Shown: positions 1 to 6,194, counted from the first letter of the stretch. The stretch is DNA of 13,227 nucleotides from Pelotomaculum sp. (GCA_022839445.1 JALHFC010000018.1:18796-32022); one strand, 5' to 3'. Made by a program: numbers and translations. Notes: generated by a model from the sequence alone, not told the origin.

Positions 1-106
1 CAGTGGACGCCCACCACTCCTCCAGCGTTTTATAAAGCAGGCAGATGTGCTTGTAAGACATTGTTCCCGAATGGTCATTATTGTAATAAGAAAAGTCGCT
101 GTACAT
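1..106 (-). CDS. N-terminal part of an unidentified protein, cut by the left edge
   Basis: An open frame on the minus strand begins with ATG at 106 and runs off the window with 35 codons visible. It is preceded by GGAGG about 7 bases upstream of the ATG, which is a good ribosome binding site. The visible residues start MYSDFSYYNNDHSG and continue into a Tyr/Leu/Trp-rich stretch ending near EEWWAST. I do not recognise a family and see no signal peptide or membrane segment in this piece. The upstream region carries an inverted repeat and a 10-bp direct repeat, listed separately. The short length means it could still be a chance frame, but the ribosome site argues for a real gene. Confidence 0.55.
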   Translation of the reverse strand, partial: MYSDFSYYNNDHSGTMSYKHICLLYKTLEEWWAST

Positions 107-128
107 TAATTTACCTCCGCACATTGAA

Positions 129-235
129 ACATTCTACATTATTCGACACAAATACAAAAAAACATATTATCCAGCCATTAATAATCCTGACTGGATAAAT
201 AATATAATACATTGCAATATTTATTACATTCTACA
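129..235. repeat. Pair of 10-bp direct repeats ACATTCTACA
   Basis: ACATTCTACA occurs at 129-138 and again at 226-235. Read on the minus strand, each TGTAGAATGT is followed by CAATGT, 2 bases later in the copy nearer the gene and about 11 bases later in the other. The copies flank the inverted repeat at 167-198, upstream of the left-edge gene. They may be regulator sites or chance repeats in AT-rich DNA. Confidence 0.4.
167..198. repeat. Inverted repeat TTATCCAG/CTGGATAA upstream of the left-edge gene
   Basis: Perfect 8-bp arms (167-174 and 191-198) are separated by 16 bases. The site is about 60 bp upstream of the start codon of the minus-strand gene at the left edge, where a promoter or operator would lie. 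It has no T-run typical of a terminator. An operator role is inference. Confidence 0.4.
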
Positions 236-279
236 AAGATCCGTACCGATCCTTTTTTTCGGGAATTAGCATACGAAAA

Positions 280-945
280 TTATTCCCAACCTTCTTCACC
301 AATAAGTGGAACGAAACACACCGCTCCTAAATATTCCCGGTCAAACTTGTTGGGAGATTTTTGCCGCACCCTGACTAGTTCCTGATAACCCTTGCCACCT
401 ACCGGAATCACTAGCCGCCCTCCCGGTTTGAGTTGACTGCAAAGGGAATCCGGAACAACTGGCGCCCCCGCGGACACCAGGATACCGTCAAAAGGCGCTT
501 CCTCCGGCCAACCCTTTGTTCCGTCACCGATGCGGACTTTAATATTATCATAGTTCAATTCAAGAAAGCGTGATTGCGCTTCCTGTGCGAGGGTTTCAAG
601 ACGCTCCATAGTATAAACTGTGGATACCAAACAGGACAGGACCGCTGCGGCATAACCGGACCCTGTTCCAATTTCCAGAACACGATCTGTAGGGGAAGGT
701 TCCAGCGCCTCGGCCATTAAAGCAACGATATAAGGCTGGCTTATGGTCTGCCCCTTGCCGATGGAAAGCGGTCCGTCATGATAAGCATATGCTTGTAACT
801 GACCGGGGACAAACCGGTGACGCGGCACGGTGAGCATGCTTTGTAAAACGGCTTTGTTTTTTATACCGCGCGGAACAAGTTGTTCCTCGATCATCTTCCG
901 GCGCTCGTCCATCCTGTTACCCATTTCCAAATCATGTATGGTCAT
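280..945 (-). CDS. pcm: Protein-L-isoaspartate O-methyltransferase
   Basis: A cytosolic repair enzyme that methylates L-isoaspartyl residues of aged proteins using S-adenosylmethionine. The family signature GPLSIGKGQTISQPY lies at about residues 58-72, followed by SAM-binding motif I, VLEIGTGSGY, at about 89-98. Both match the E. coli Pcm pattern closely. The length of 221 residues is near the family norm of about 210. A TTG at 954 would add three residues, but it abuts the AAGGAGG site with no spacing, whereas the ATG at 945 sits about 10 bases behind it, so I chose 945. It stands alone: lgt starts upstream on the opposite strand. A 10-bp perfect inverted repeat lies in its upstream region. 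The family call is certain from motifs; the physiological role is taken from the family. Confidence 0.95.
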   Translation of the reverse strand: MTIHDLEMGNRMDERRKMIEEQLVPRGIKNKAVLQSMLTVPRHRFVPGQLQAYAYHDGPLSIGKGQTISQPYIVALMAEALEPSPTDRVLEIGTGSGYAAAVLSCLVSTVYTMERLETLAQEAQSRFLELNYDNIKVRIGDGTKGWPEEAPFDGILVSAGAPVVPDSLCSQLKPGGRLVIPVGGKGYQELVRVRQKSPNKFDREYLGAVCFVPLIGEEGWE

Positions 946-967
946 CTGCTTCAAACCTCCTTCATTT

Positions 968-1015
968 TATCATAACAAAGTATTATCACTTATTACATGA
1001 ATGCATGTTATGATA
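968..1015. repeat. 10-bp perfect inverted repeat in the pcm upstream region
   Basis: TATCATAACA (968-977) and its exact complement TGTTATGATA (1006-1015) are separated by 28 bases. The arm nearer pcm overlaps a possible -10 box, TATGAT on the minus strand, although I found no matching -35 element. The symmetric arms could be paired operator half-sites or a long hairpin in the pcm leader. There is no T-run, so a terminator is unlikely. Confidence 0.5.
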
Positions 1016-1073
1016 TCCTTTTATGGTGAATAAAATTTGTCACCGCGGAAATAGTAATGTTGGTTTTTGTAAG

Positions 1074-1102
1074 TTGACTGAAATGTTAAAAGCTGTTATT
1101 TC
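1074..1102 (+). promoter_or_regulatory. Weak candidate promoter for lgt
   Basis: TTGACT at 1074-1079 is followed after 17 bases by TATTTC at 1097-1102. The -35 element is good but the -10 element matches only half of TATAAT. If used, transcripts would carry a leader of about 125 nt that includes the hairpin at 1158-1183. Confidence 0.25.
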
Positions 1103-1157
1103 GAACAGGCTCAATTTAAGATATTCAAAATGAAATCTCAATAAAATTGTACCAGAA

Positions 1158-1183
1158 AAAGACTGGTTGTAAAACCAGTCTTT
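1158..1183. terminator. 11-bp hairpin upstream of lgt, terminator-like
   Basis: The arms AAAGACTGGTT and AACCAGTCTTT form a perfect 11-bp stem with a 4-base loop (GTAA). On the minus strand the stem is followed by a T-run of five, counting stem bases; on the plus strand only TTTCTCT follows. No gene appears to end here on either strand, so it may be a leader attenuator for lgt or a stop for stray transcription. The function is unsettled; only the stem is seen. Confidence 0.45.
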
Positions 1184-1232
1184 CTCTACTATTATGGTAA
1201 AAGGATTTGTATGGTTTGGGGAGGTTTGGAAG

Positions 1233-2003
1233 ATGATTGACCCGGTGGCAATTGAGCTTGGTCCCATACCCATTCATTGGTATGGAATAATTATTACAAC
1301 CGCATTCATCCTGGGGTCGGCGCTGGCATATTACCAGGCGTTAAAAAGTAGTGTTGACCCGGAGCACATTTTAAACATGCTCATTTTAATAATACCGGCT
1401 GCGATTATCGGGGCTAGGCTGTATTATGTGCTTTTTAACTGGGAATACTACGGCTCAAATCCCTTGGAGATCTTTTCAACCTGGCACGGGGGACTGGCTT
1501 TTCATGGCGGACTTATAGGGGGTTTTTTAGCAGGTTATTTTTACGTTTTAAAAAAGAAGTTAAATCCCTGGAAACTGGCCGATATCCTGGCGCCAAGCAT
1601 TATCCTAGGACAAGCTATAGGACGCTGGGGCAATTTTATAAACCAGGAGGCTTTCGGGGGACCTGTTACCGCAGAATTCATCAGCCGCTTCCCCATTTTC
1701 ATTCAGAAGCAAATGTTTATCGCCGGGCAATATCACCACCCTACTTTTTTATATGAGTCTACCTGGAACCTGCTGGTTTTTGCCTTTTTGATCTTATATC
1801 GCGCCCGAAAAAAATTTTCAGGCCAGCTCTTTCTTTTATACCTGGCGTTTTATTCAGCCGGCCGTTTTTTTATCGAAGGTCTGCGCACAGACAGCCTGAT
1901 GCTTGGTCCGTTAAGGGTAGCCCAGCTTGTAAGCATCTTATTAATCATTACTACCACCGTTATTATTTATATAAAAACACGTAAGGCGCGTCATGCTCCG
2001 TAG
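1233..2003 (+). CDS. lgt: Prolipoprotein diacylglyceryl transferase
   Basis: A membrane enzyme that moves diacylglycerol from phosphatidylglycerol to the lipobox cysteine of prelipoproteins, the first step of lipoprotein maturation. It opens with the typical MIDPVAIELGPIPIHWYGI, has an HGG-x3-HGG segment at about residues 85-93, and carries the Lgt signature GRWGNFINQEAFGG at about 130-143. Several hydrophobic segments are spread along its length, and its 256 residues are normal for the family. An in-frame ATG at 1194 has no ribosome site and directly follows a hairpin, while the ATG at 1233 is preceded by GGGGAGGT at 8 bases, so 1233 is preferred. A small gene follows 32 bases later and is probably co-transcribed. 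lspA is not seen in the window. Confidence 0.95.
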   Translation: MIDPVAIELGPIPIHWYGIIITTAFILGSALAYYQALKSSVDPEHILNMLILIIPAAIIGARLYYVLFNWEYYGSNPLEIFSTWHGGLAFHGGLIGGFLAGYFYVLKKKLNPWKLADILAPSIILGQAIGRWGNFINQEAFGGPVTAEFISRFPIFIQKQMFIAGQYHHPTFLYESTWNLLVFAFLILYRARKKFSGQLFLLYLAFYSAGRFFIEGLRTDSLMLGPLRVAQLVSILLIITTTVIIYIKTRKARHAP

Positions 2004-2035
2004 GTTATGCCAAATATAAAAAGAAGGGTGAGTAA

Positions 2036-2266
2036 ATGTCTTTGTTCTCCGAATTATTTAAACATCGCGGCAACGAAACCCTCATGCGTGAACAGGCTTC
2101 ATTTTTTATTCGCGACATCCAAAACAGCACATTAGAAATGGGAAAACTGATTCAACAAATAGCTGATGCGGGGCATCCCGATGTATCGCAACAATGCTCC
2201 CGCCTCCTACAGCTAAACACCCAAATGGGAAGCACACTCGAACAGGTCCAAAAATCCTTGCAATAA
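2036..2266 (+). CDS. Small helical protein of unknown function, 76 residues
   Basis: It lies 32 bases behind lgt on the same strand with an AGAAGGGTG ribosome site 5 bases before the ATG, so it is probably the second gene of an lgt unit. The protein begins MSLFSELFKHRG and is otherwise polar and predicted helical by eye, with heptad-like spacing of Leu/Ile/Met near the C-terminus. It has no cysteine pair, signal peptide or membrane segment. I do not recognise a family. A hairpin that may end the transcript begins five bases after the stop. Confidence 0.7.
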   Translation: MSLFSELFKHRGNETLMREQASFFIRDIQNSTLEMGKLIQQIADAGHPDVSQQCSRLLQLNTQMGSTLEQVQKSLQ

Positions 2267-2270
2267 CCGC

Positions 2271-2301
2271 CGGAAGCAAAAGAACCGTCCCCTTGCTTCC
2301 G
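2271..2301. repeat. REP-like palindrome, copy 1 (core GAACCGTCCCC)
   Basis: Perfect 9-bp arms CGGAAGCAA and TTGCTTCCG enclose a 13-base loop containing GAACCGTCCCC. The same arm sequence and core occur inverted at 5853-5889, so this is a dispersed repeat rather than a private terminator. It also sits where a terminator for the lgt unit would be expected, followed by TTATTTC. Assignment to the REP-like palindromes known in Firmicutes is inference. Confidence 0.6.
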
Positions 2302-2315
2302 TTATTTCAAAGAGT

Positions 2316-2344
2316 AACACCCAACTCCTATTAATCATATTATA
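2316..2344 (+). promoter_or_regulatory. Possible sigma-K-type promoter for the mini-protein gene
   Basis: AACA at 2316-2319 is followed after 16 bases by CATATTATA at 2336-2344. This fits the published sigma-K pattern (AC-type -35, 16-17 spacer, CATAnnnTA). No convincing sigma-A promoter was found here. The consensus is degenerate, so chance is a real alternative; the link to sporulation is inference from the product type and the presence of cwlD. Confidence 0.3.
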
Positions 2345-2377
2345 CAGAAATAGAATTATTAAGGAGGTAAGTATTTT

Positions 2378-2500
2378 ATGGCTTTTGGCACTGGCGGAGG
2401 AGTAAGTGGAGGCATCGCAGGCTCTTTCAATTTTTCTTTCTTTTTCACCTTTTTCTTCTTTATCATCATCATTTTCTTCTTATTCGGGGGGTTCATCTAG
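2378..2500 (+). CDS. Gly-rich hydrophobic mini-protein, 40 residues
   Basis: A complete short gene with AAGGAGG 9-10 bases before the ATG and its own strong terminator 9 bases after the stop, so it is very probably expressed. The product begins MAFGTGGGVSGGIAGSF and continues as an almost unbroken Phe/Ile run (positions about 17-36) ending in GGFI. That gives a Gly-rich head, one membrane-spanning segment and a short Gly tail. The layout recalls the YjcZ/YnaB class of tiny sporulation-associated proteins of Bacillus, with Gly head and hydrophobic tail, but I cannot show homology. Its neighbours, lgt and usp, give no functional hint. Confidence 0.75.
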   Translation: MAFGTGGGVSGGIAGSFNFSFFFTFFFFIIIIFFLFGGFI

Positions 2501-2508
2501 CATCAATT

Positions 2509-2547
2509 AAAAATGGCCGGGTTAGCACCGGCCATTTTTTTATTTTT
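2509..2547 (+). terminator. Intrinsic terminator of the mini-protein gene
   Basis: The arms AAAAATGGCCGG and CCGGCCATTTTT form a 12-bp stem with a 7-base loop. The T-run extends to 2541 and resumes at 2543-2547. This is a textbook rho-independent terminator, just behind the stop codon at 2500. Confidence 0.9.
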
Positions 2548-2578
2548 AAATAGCAGCAGTTTAAAAGGAGATAGAAGA

Positions 2579-2635
2579 TTGACCAAGAAAATAATTAATG
2601 CAAATATTAATTGGGTTTGGAGGTCAAAAAAATAA
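2579..2635 (+). CDS. Possible 18-codon leader ORF coupled to the usp gene
   Basis: A TTG at 2579 lies 8 bases behind AGGAG (2566-2570) and opens an 18-codon frame, MTKKIINANINWVWRSKK. Its TAA stop (2633-2635) overlaps the usp ATG at 2635 as TAATG, the arrangement of a translationally coupled pair. The usp gene also has its own GGAGG inside this short frame. The peptide is basic and contains two Trp residues close together. It could be a leader peptide or a chance frame in the usp leader. Confidence 0.35.
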   Translation: MTKKIINANINWVWRSKK

Positions 2636-3072
2636 TGTATAAGAAAATCCTAGTGCCTTTAGATGGGTCCGAAAAAGCAGCAAAGGCAGCGCTGCATGGC
2701 GCGGAGCTCGCTTGTAAGATGGGCTCGGAGCTGATCCTTTTTCATGTGGCACCTTCGCTGCCCCCATATATCGGCGGCAGACCCAATCATTTAGGTGATA
2801 TCCAGCAAGCTATCATGGATGAGTTTACCAAACATGGTCATGATGCCATAGCACAGGTAAAAGATGATCTGAAGGCTTATGGTCTAAATATTTCATCGTG
2901 TATTGCTGTTGGACAACCTGCTGATGAAATTATTAAGAAAGCAAAAGAAACCGGGTGCGGCTTGATCGTAATGGGCAGCCGTGGCCTTAGTGAAATCAAA
3001 GGTTATTTAATGGGAAGCGTGAGTAACCGTGTTACCCGCTACGCTAACTGCCCGGTGTTAATCGTAAGGTAA
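2635..3072 (+). CDS. Universal stress protein, UspA family, ATP-binding type
   Basis: A single-domain cytosolic Usp protein of 145 residues, the normal length. The N-terminal strand MYKKILVPLDGSEKA is typical of the family. Near the C-terminus (about 114-128) GSRG, nine residues and GS follow exactly the ATP-binding pattern G-2x-G-9x-G(S/T). Such proteins act as stress-linked nucleotide-binding regulators; the particular partner cannot be read here. The ATG at 2635 has TTGGAGGTC about 9 bases before it; an in-frame TTG at 2611 precedes that site and is rejected. A terminator for this gene is shared with the converging DUF4912 gene. Confidence 0.9.
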   Translation: MYKKILVPLDGSEKAAKAALHGAELACKMGSELILFHVAPSLPPYIGGRPNHLGDIQQAIMDEFTKHGHDAIAQVKDDLKAYGLNISSCIAVGQPADEIIKKAKETGCGLIVMGSRGLSEIKGYLMGSVSNRVTRYANCPVLIVR

Positions 3073-3076
3073 AGAA

Positions 3077-3095
3077 AAACCGGCGCCACCGGTTT
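3077..3095. terminator. Bidirectional terminator between usp and the DUF4912 gene
   Basis: A 7-bp stem AAACCGG/CCGGTTT with a 5-base loop is followed on the plus strand by ATTCTTTTT and on the minus strand by a T-run with CTTT. It lies between convergent genes and overlaps the minus-strand stop codon. Confidence 0.65.
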
Positions 3096-3528
3096 ATTCT
3101 TTTTCCTTGTATAGCGCCCATGAACTTAGGTACAATGACGAGGGCAGTTTATGAAAATCGCCCTTTGCTGAAACGTGGTCCACTGAAGGACGGTCATAGG
3201 GGGCAGTTACCGGGTCGGAGCGCAAAAGCGGGTAAAACCTATCCCCCGAATTAAATGTGCCTATCTCACAGTAATAGGTCAACCCCGGTTTGACATCGGA
3301 AAAATAAATATTATTTTTCGCAATATCAATGCTACGTGTACTGCAAGTCCCTTGCCCCTCAATATATAATCTGATCAGCAATTTTTTTTCTTGCCTGCAC
3401 AGCGCATCCTTCAAGCCTCCCGATAATTCCCAGTAGGCGTAAAGGACTTTGGGGCTTTGGACCAGTAACAAAAGGGTATTTTCGTTATAGCCGGGTGGCA
3501 GTGAGGTTAAAAAATCGTTTTCCTGCAT
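3094..3528 (-). CDS. DUF4912 domain protein
   Basis: A 144-residue protein whose N-terminal half carries the pattern LLLLVQSPKVLYAYWELSG (about 19-37), the hallmark of DUF4912 proteins, which read like a small beta-rich domain with a conserved AYWE core. A second conserved-looking block, LTYYCEIGTF, follows at about 84-93. There is no signal peptide or membrane segment. GAAAGGAG lies about 11 bases before the ATG. It follows hisG on the same strand after about 125 bases, and I saw no terminator in the gap, so read-through from hisG is possible. The biochemical role of the family is not established to my knowledge. Confidence 0.8.
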   Translation of the reverse strand: MQENDFLTSLPPGYNENTLLLLVQSPKVLYAYWELSGGLKDALCRQEKKLLIRLYIEGQGTCSTRSIDIAKNNIYFSDVKPGLTYYCEIGTFNSGDRFYPLLRSDPVTAPYDRPSVDHVSAKGDFHKLPSSLYLSSWALYKEKE

Positions 3529-3654
3529 ATTTATATCCGCTCCTTTCTAAAGGCACAAAAGGCCATGAAAGAGTTTTTGGCGCCGAGAGGAATATATTTT
3601 CACAATCGTTCAAATATGCTTGATATATAACTAACCTAGCTATCACAGCTGTGC

Positions 3655-4524
3655 CTAGGGAATTACCTTATTTAGGGGATATTCAATAATATCCTGAGCG
3701 CGGGCTTTTTTTAAGGCCGGAATGAGATCGCGCACTTGTTTATCCTCCAGGATTACCTCTACTGCAACCCAGTCACTGCGGACAAGTTTGGAAATGGTGG
3801 GTTGTTTCATTGCCGGTAATATCTCTAGAATTGTTTCTAACTGCTCCCCGGGCACGTTCATCTTCAGGCCGACTTTTGACCTGGCCCGAAGCGCTCCTTG
3901 TAGTAGAACGGCAAGGTTTTGTAGTTTTTCCCTTTTCCAAGGATCTTCCCAGGCTACCTTATTCGCGTGGAGCTTGGTGGTAGATTCCAGAATTGTTGCG
4001 ATAACCCGCAAGTTATTTGCCTTTATGGAGCTACCTGTTTCAGTAATGTCGGCAATTGCATCCACCAGATCGGGTACTTTTACCTCAGTGGCCCCGTATG
4101 AGTATTCCACAAAGGCTTCAACCCCGTTTTCTTTAAGATATTTCTGCGTCACCCTCACTAGTTCGGTTGCGACCCTCTTGCCGCTTAGGTCGGATACAGT
4201 CATGATATCACTGTATTTAGAAACGGCAATTACCAGGCGGATGGGGTTTGAAGTGCTTTTTGCATATACAAGGTCGGCAACCTCAATAACGTCCGCCTCG
4301 TTTTCCAAGATCCAGTCCAGGCCGCTCAAACCGGCGTCAAGCACTCCATCATTGACATAGCGTGGAATTTCCTGCGCCCTCATTAGCACCACTTCCAACT
4401 CGGGGTCATTTACCGCCGGAAAATAGGAACGGCTCCTAACTGTCAGATCAAAACCAGCCTGCTTAAAAAGATGAAAGGTAGCCTCCTGAAGACTACCTTT
4501 CGGTAAGCCTAGACGCAACTTCAA
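3655..4524 (-). CDS. hisG: ATP phosphoribosyltransferase, long form
   Basis: Catalyses the first step of histidine synthesis, ATP + PRPP to phosphoribosyl-ATP. It begins LRLGLPKGSLQEAT, the family's N-terminal pattern, contains DAGLSGLDWI (about 63-72), and has the PRPP-loop region ADITETGSSIKAN near 158-170. At 289 residues it is the long form: residues from about 215 to the end make the ACT-like regulatory domain that allows histidine feedback, so HisZ is not needed. The start is TTG at 4524 behind GAGGGGG at 8 bases. A near-consensus sigma-A promoter lies about 40 bases upstream of it. No other his genes are adjacent, so it is an orphan member of the pathway, and the short leader leaves no room for a T-box. 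Confidence 0.95.
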   Translation of the reverse strand: MKLRLGLPKGSLQEATFHLFKQAGFDLTVRSRSYFPAVNDPELEVVLMRAQEIPRYVNDGVLDAGLSGLDWILENEADVIEVADLVYAKSTSNPIRLVIAVSKYSDIMTVSDLSGKRVATELVRVTQKYLKENGVEAFVEYSYGATEVKVPDLVDAIADITETGSSIKANNLRVIATILESTTKLHANKVAWEDPWKREKLQNLAVLLQGALRARSKVGLKMNVPGEQLETILEILPAMKQPTISKLVRSDWVAVEVILEDKQVRDLIPALKKARAQDIIEYPLNKVIP

Positions 4525-4565
4525 TTGTTATTCCCCCTCTGCTTGGCCACATCTACGTTTTAAAA

Positions 4566-4595
4566 AGTATAACCTTTAGGCCTTTCCAGTGTCAA
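4566..4595 (-). promoter_or_regulatory. Sigma-A promoter of hisG
   Basis: On the minus strand TTGACA (4595-4590), an 18-base spacer and TATACT (4571-4566) form a near-consensus promoter. It leaves an untranslated leader of roughly 35 nt before the hisG TTG. Confidence 0.85.
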
Positions 4596-4619
4596 TACCG
4601 GCGCAAACATAAAATTTAT

Positions 4620-5774
4620 TCAAGGAATAAGCAGCGCCCGTCCAGGAAATATTAAGCCCGGTTCAATTATTGTATTTACCTCCATTATTGCCGCCACCGT
4701 GATACTGTATCTTGCCGCTATCGATGTCAGTGTTTCCCCGGGACGGACAATATGAATAGTTTTGCCCGGGGACAGCAGCCACACTTGCACAAACCCGTCG
4801 GTTGCGCCAAGTCCTAGCATTCCCTCGTCGCTCACATCAAGGCTATTTGCCGGCCTGCCGGTCCACACGGCCCAATCCGGCGCGCTTCTTTCGATTGGTG
4901 ATTGATAACCGAAAAGATATCCTTCAGGAGTGCCTGCAATTAATGTATCTTGAGGATCCCCCGGTAGTTTGCCGGCTGTTAAAGCCGGAATTGCGCTCCC
5001 CAAATTATCCGTGGTTATTATGGTGGCAAGCTGACTGTTAATCTTCATTACCCTCACCACCCCGTCACCACCACCCCAGGCGAAATCTCCTCCCGGTTGC
5101 CTGCCTAGGTTACCCCCGGTCAGTGAGGTTACAGGGGCAGGCAACATCTCAACAAACGGCCCTCCTACAAACCCTCTTTCCGTAAACGACAACGTAAGCA
5201 GACCGGAAGTGGCGCCGTTTCTATACGCGGCAACAATATAAGGAACTTCCCCTTCAGTTGTTTTGACAACAGTAACTTTCTCAGCCGGTCCCGGCAAAAC
5301 CCTGATAGCCAGCAGCTCCAGCCGCGCCTCGCCCGCTGTTTCTCCAGTTAGCCGGTAAAAATACAACGCTTCTTTACCTTCCGAAGCTGCCACCACTTCT
5401 TCCCTGCCGTCGCCGTCTATATCGGCAAGAGCCAGGTCCACAAACCGGGCGCCCGGCTCCCGCTCCGTTTCCCATAGCAGGGATAAGGCGCTGCGGCCGG
5501 CGCCGTAAATAACCACCCTGTCATCAAATCCTAGCGCGATATTATCATCCTGCGTTAAAAAAGCTAAACCGGTGGCTAGGCTCAACACTTTCTCCCCAAC
5601 GTTAATAGCGACGCCAAGATTATATCCTGCTGGGGAAGCAATAAAAAGATAGACATTTTCTGCCGCAGCCGCCACTAAATCGGGTCTTCCATCCGCCACT
5701 TTCCTCCAGGCGACGAGCACAGGCGCACCAAGGCCTCCCTGTTGCCAAATAACTTTTACTGTGTTTAAAAGCAT
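4620..5774 (-). CDS. FG-GAP/beta-propeller-like protein with C-terminal LysM domain
   Basis: A 384-residue protein. The first 330 or so residues are a series of weak beta repeats of the form strand-GxxDGxxxVxxxx, with one clear FG-GAP calcium-binding motif, LADIDGDGREEVVAA (about 117-131). This suggests a beta-propeller. Residues about 340-384 are a LysM domain (IHIVRPGETLTSIAARYSIT, then NTIIEPGLIFPGRALLIP), which binds peptidoglycan or chitin-like glycans. The ATG at 5774 is preceded by AGGTGG. A longer TTG frame from 5864 starts inside a palindromic repeat and has no ribosome site, so I reject it. No signal peptide is visible, which is odd for a wall-binding protein; cytoplasmic assembly on the forespore surface is one explanation, but that is inference. 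It may be transcribed alone, since hisG downstream has its own promoter. Confidence 0.8.
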   Translation of the reverse strand: MLLNTVKVIWQQGGLGAPVLVAWRKVADGRPDLVAAAAENVYLFIASPAGYNLGVAINVGEKVLSLATGLAFLTQDDNIALGFDDRVVIYGAGRSALSLLWETEREPGARFVDLALADIDGDGREEVVAASEGKEALYFYRLTGETAGEARLELLAIRVLPGPAEKVTVVKTTEGEVPYIVAAYRNGATSGLLTLSFTERGFVGGPFVEMLPAPVTSLTGGNLGRQPGGDFAWGGGDGVVRVMKINSQLATIITTDNLGSAIPALTAGKLPGDPQDTLIAGTPEGYLFGYQSPIERSAPDWAVWTGRPANSLDVSDEGMLGLGATDGFVQVWLLSPGKTIHIVRPGETLTSIAARYSITVAAIMEVNTIIEPGLIFPGRALLIP

Positions 5775-5852
5775 AAAACCACCTATCAATAAAAATTGCA
5801 ATACATAAACATCATATTCAAATTGGCCACAAAAAGACTTCTTTTTTGGCTG

Positions 5853-5889
5853 AAAAGGAAGCAAGGGGACGGTTCCCTTGCTTCCTTTT
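5853..5889. repeat. REP-like palindrome, copy 2 (core GGGGACGGTTC)
   Basis: The arms AAAAGGAAGCAAGGG and CCCTTGCTTCCTTTT form a perfect 15-bp stem with a 7-base loop. It is the inverse of the element at 2271-2301, sharing GGAAGCAA and the GGGGACGGTTC core. A T-run follows on the plus strand, so it could also terminate transcription, but no plus-strand gene ends here. It sits about 80 bp upstream of the LysM protein gene. Confidence 0.7.
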
Positions 5890-5968
5890 TAGCATAATTA
5901 TTTTAGGAGAATAATTTCGCGAAACTAATTGTATTGATTCGGCTAAACCTTATTGAAACTACGTTATC

Positions 5969-6154
5969 TTACCCAACCTTGTATATTTGATTTCTTTTGT
6001 TATCTAAATTTGTTTTTTCCATTTTTCTTAAAACTAACCGGCCGTTTTCCACTTCAACTAAAATATCGTTCCCCCCACAAATACCAAGTGATTTCATGAC
6101 AGAACGCGGGATCGTAACCTGTCCCAAAGGGGTAATATGAGCCTGTTTTGTCAT
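5969..6154 (-). CDS. AbrB/MazE-type swapped-hairpin DNA-binding protein
   Basis: A 61-residue protein with the AbrB-family core ITPLGQVTIPRSVMKSLGI (about 7-25), followed by a hydrophobic strand and VENGRLVLRK. Such proteins bind DNA as dimers, either as transition-state regulators or as antitoxins. AGGAG lies about 8 bases before the ATG. No toxin gene (MazF, PIN or RelE type) is on either side, so a lone regulator is more likely than an antitoxin. It is divergent from the aminotransferase gene, with inverted repeats in the shared region that could be its targets, which is inference. The C-terminus, with many Asn/Lys residues, looks non-conserved. Confidence 0.85.
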   Translation of the reverse strand: MTKQAHITPLGQVTIPRSVMKSLGICGGNDILVEVENGRLVLRKMEKTNLDNKRNQIYKVG

Positions 6155-6194
6155 CCTTTTTCTCCTCGCTACATTGATTTCTGCCGGCTTGTTA

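Noticed and set aside
1040..1273. 77-codon minus-strand frame across the lgt leader
   Set aside because: It has no ribosome site, crosses the lgt hairpin and start, and its product is low-complexity with no family resemblance.
3722..4360. 212-codon plus-strand frame
   Set aside because: It is entirely antisense to hisG, Ser/Thr/Arg-rich as expected of a reverse-frame shadow, and lacks a ribosome site.
5775..5864. 30-residue N-terminal extension of the LysM protein from a TTG at 5864
   Set aside because: The TTG lies inside the palindromic repeat and has no ribosome site; the ATG at 5774 has AGGTGG at suitable spacing.
5969..6154. AbrB-like protein as the antitoxin of a toxin-antitoxin pair
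   Set aside because: No toxin-sized companion gene lies on either side; the flanks are a palindrome and a divergent promoter.
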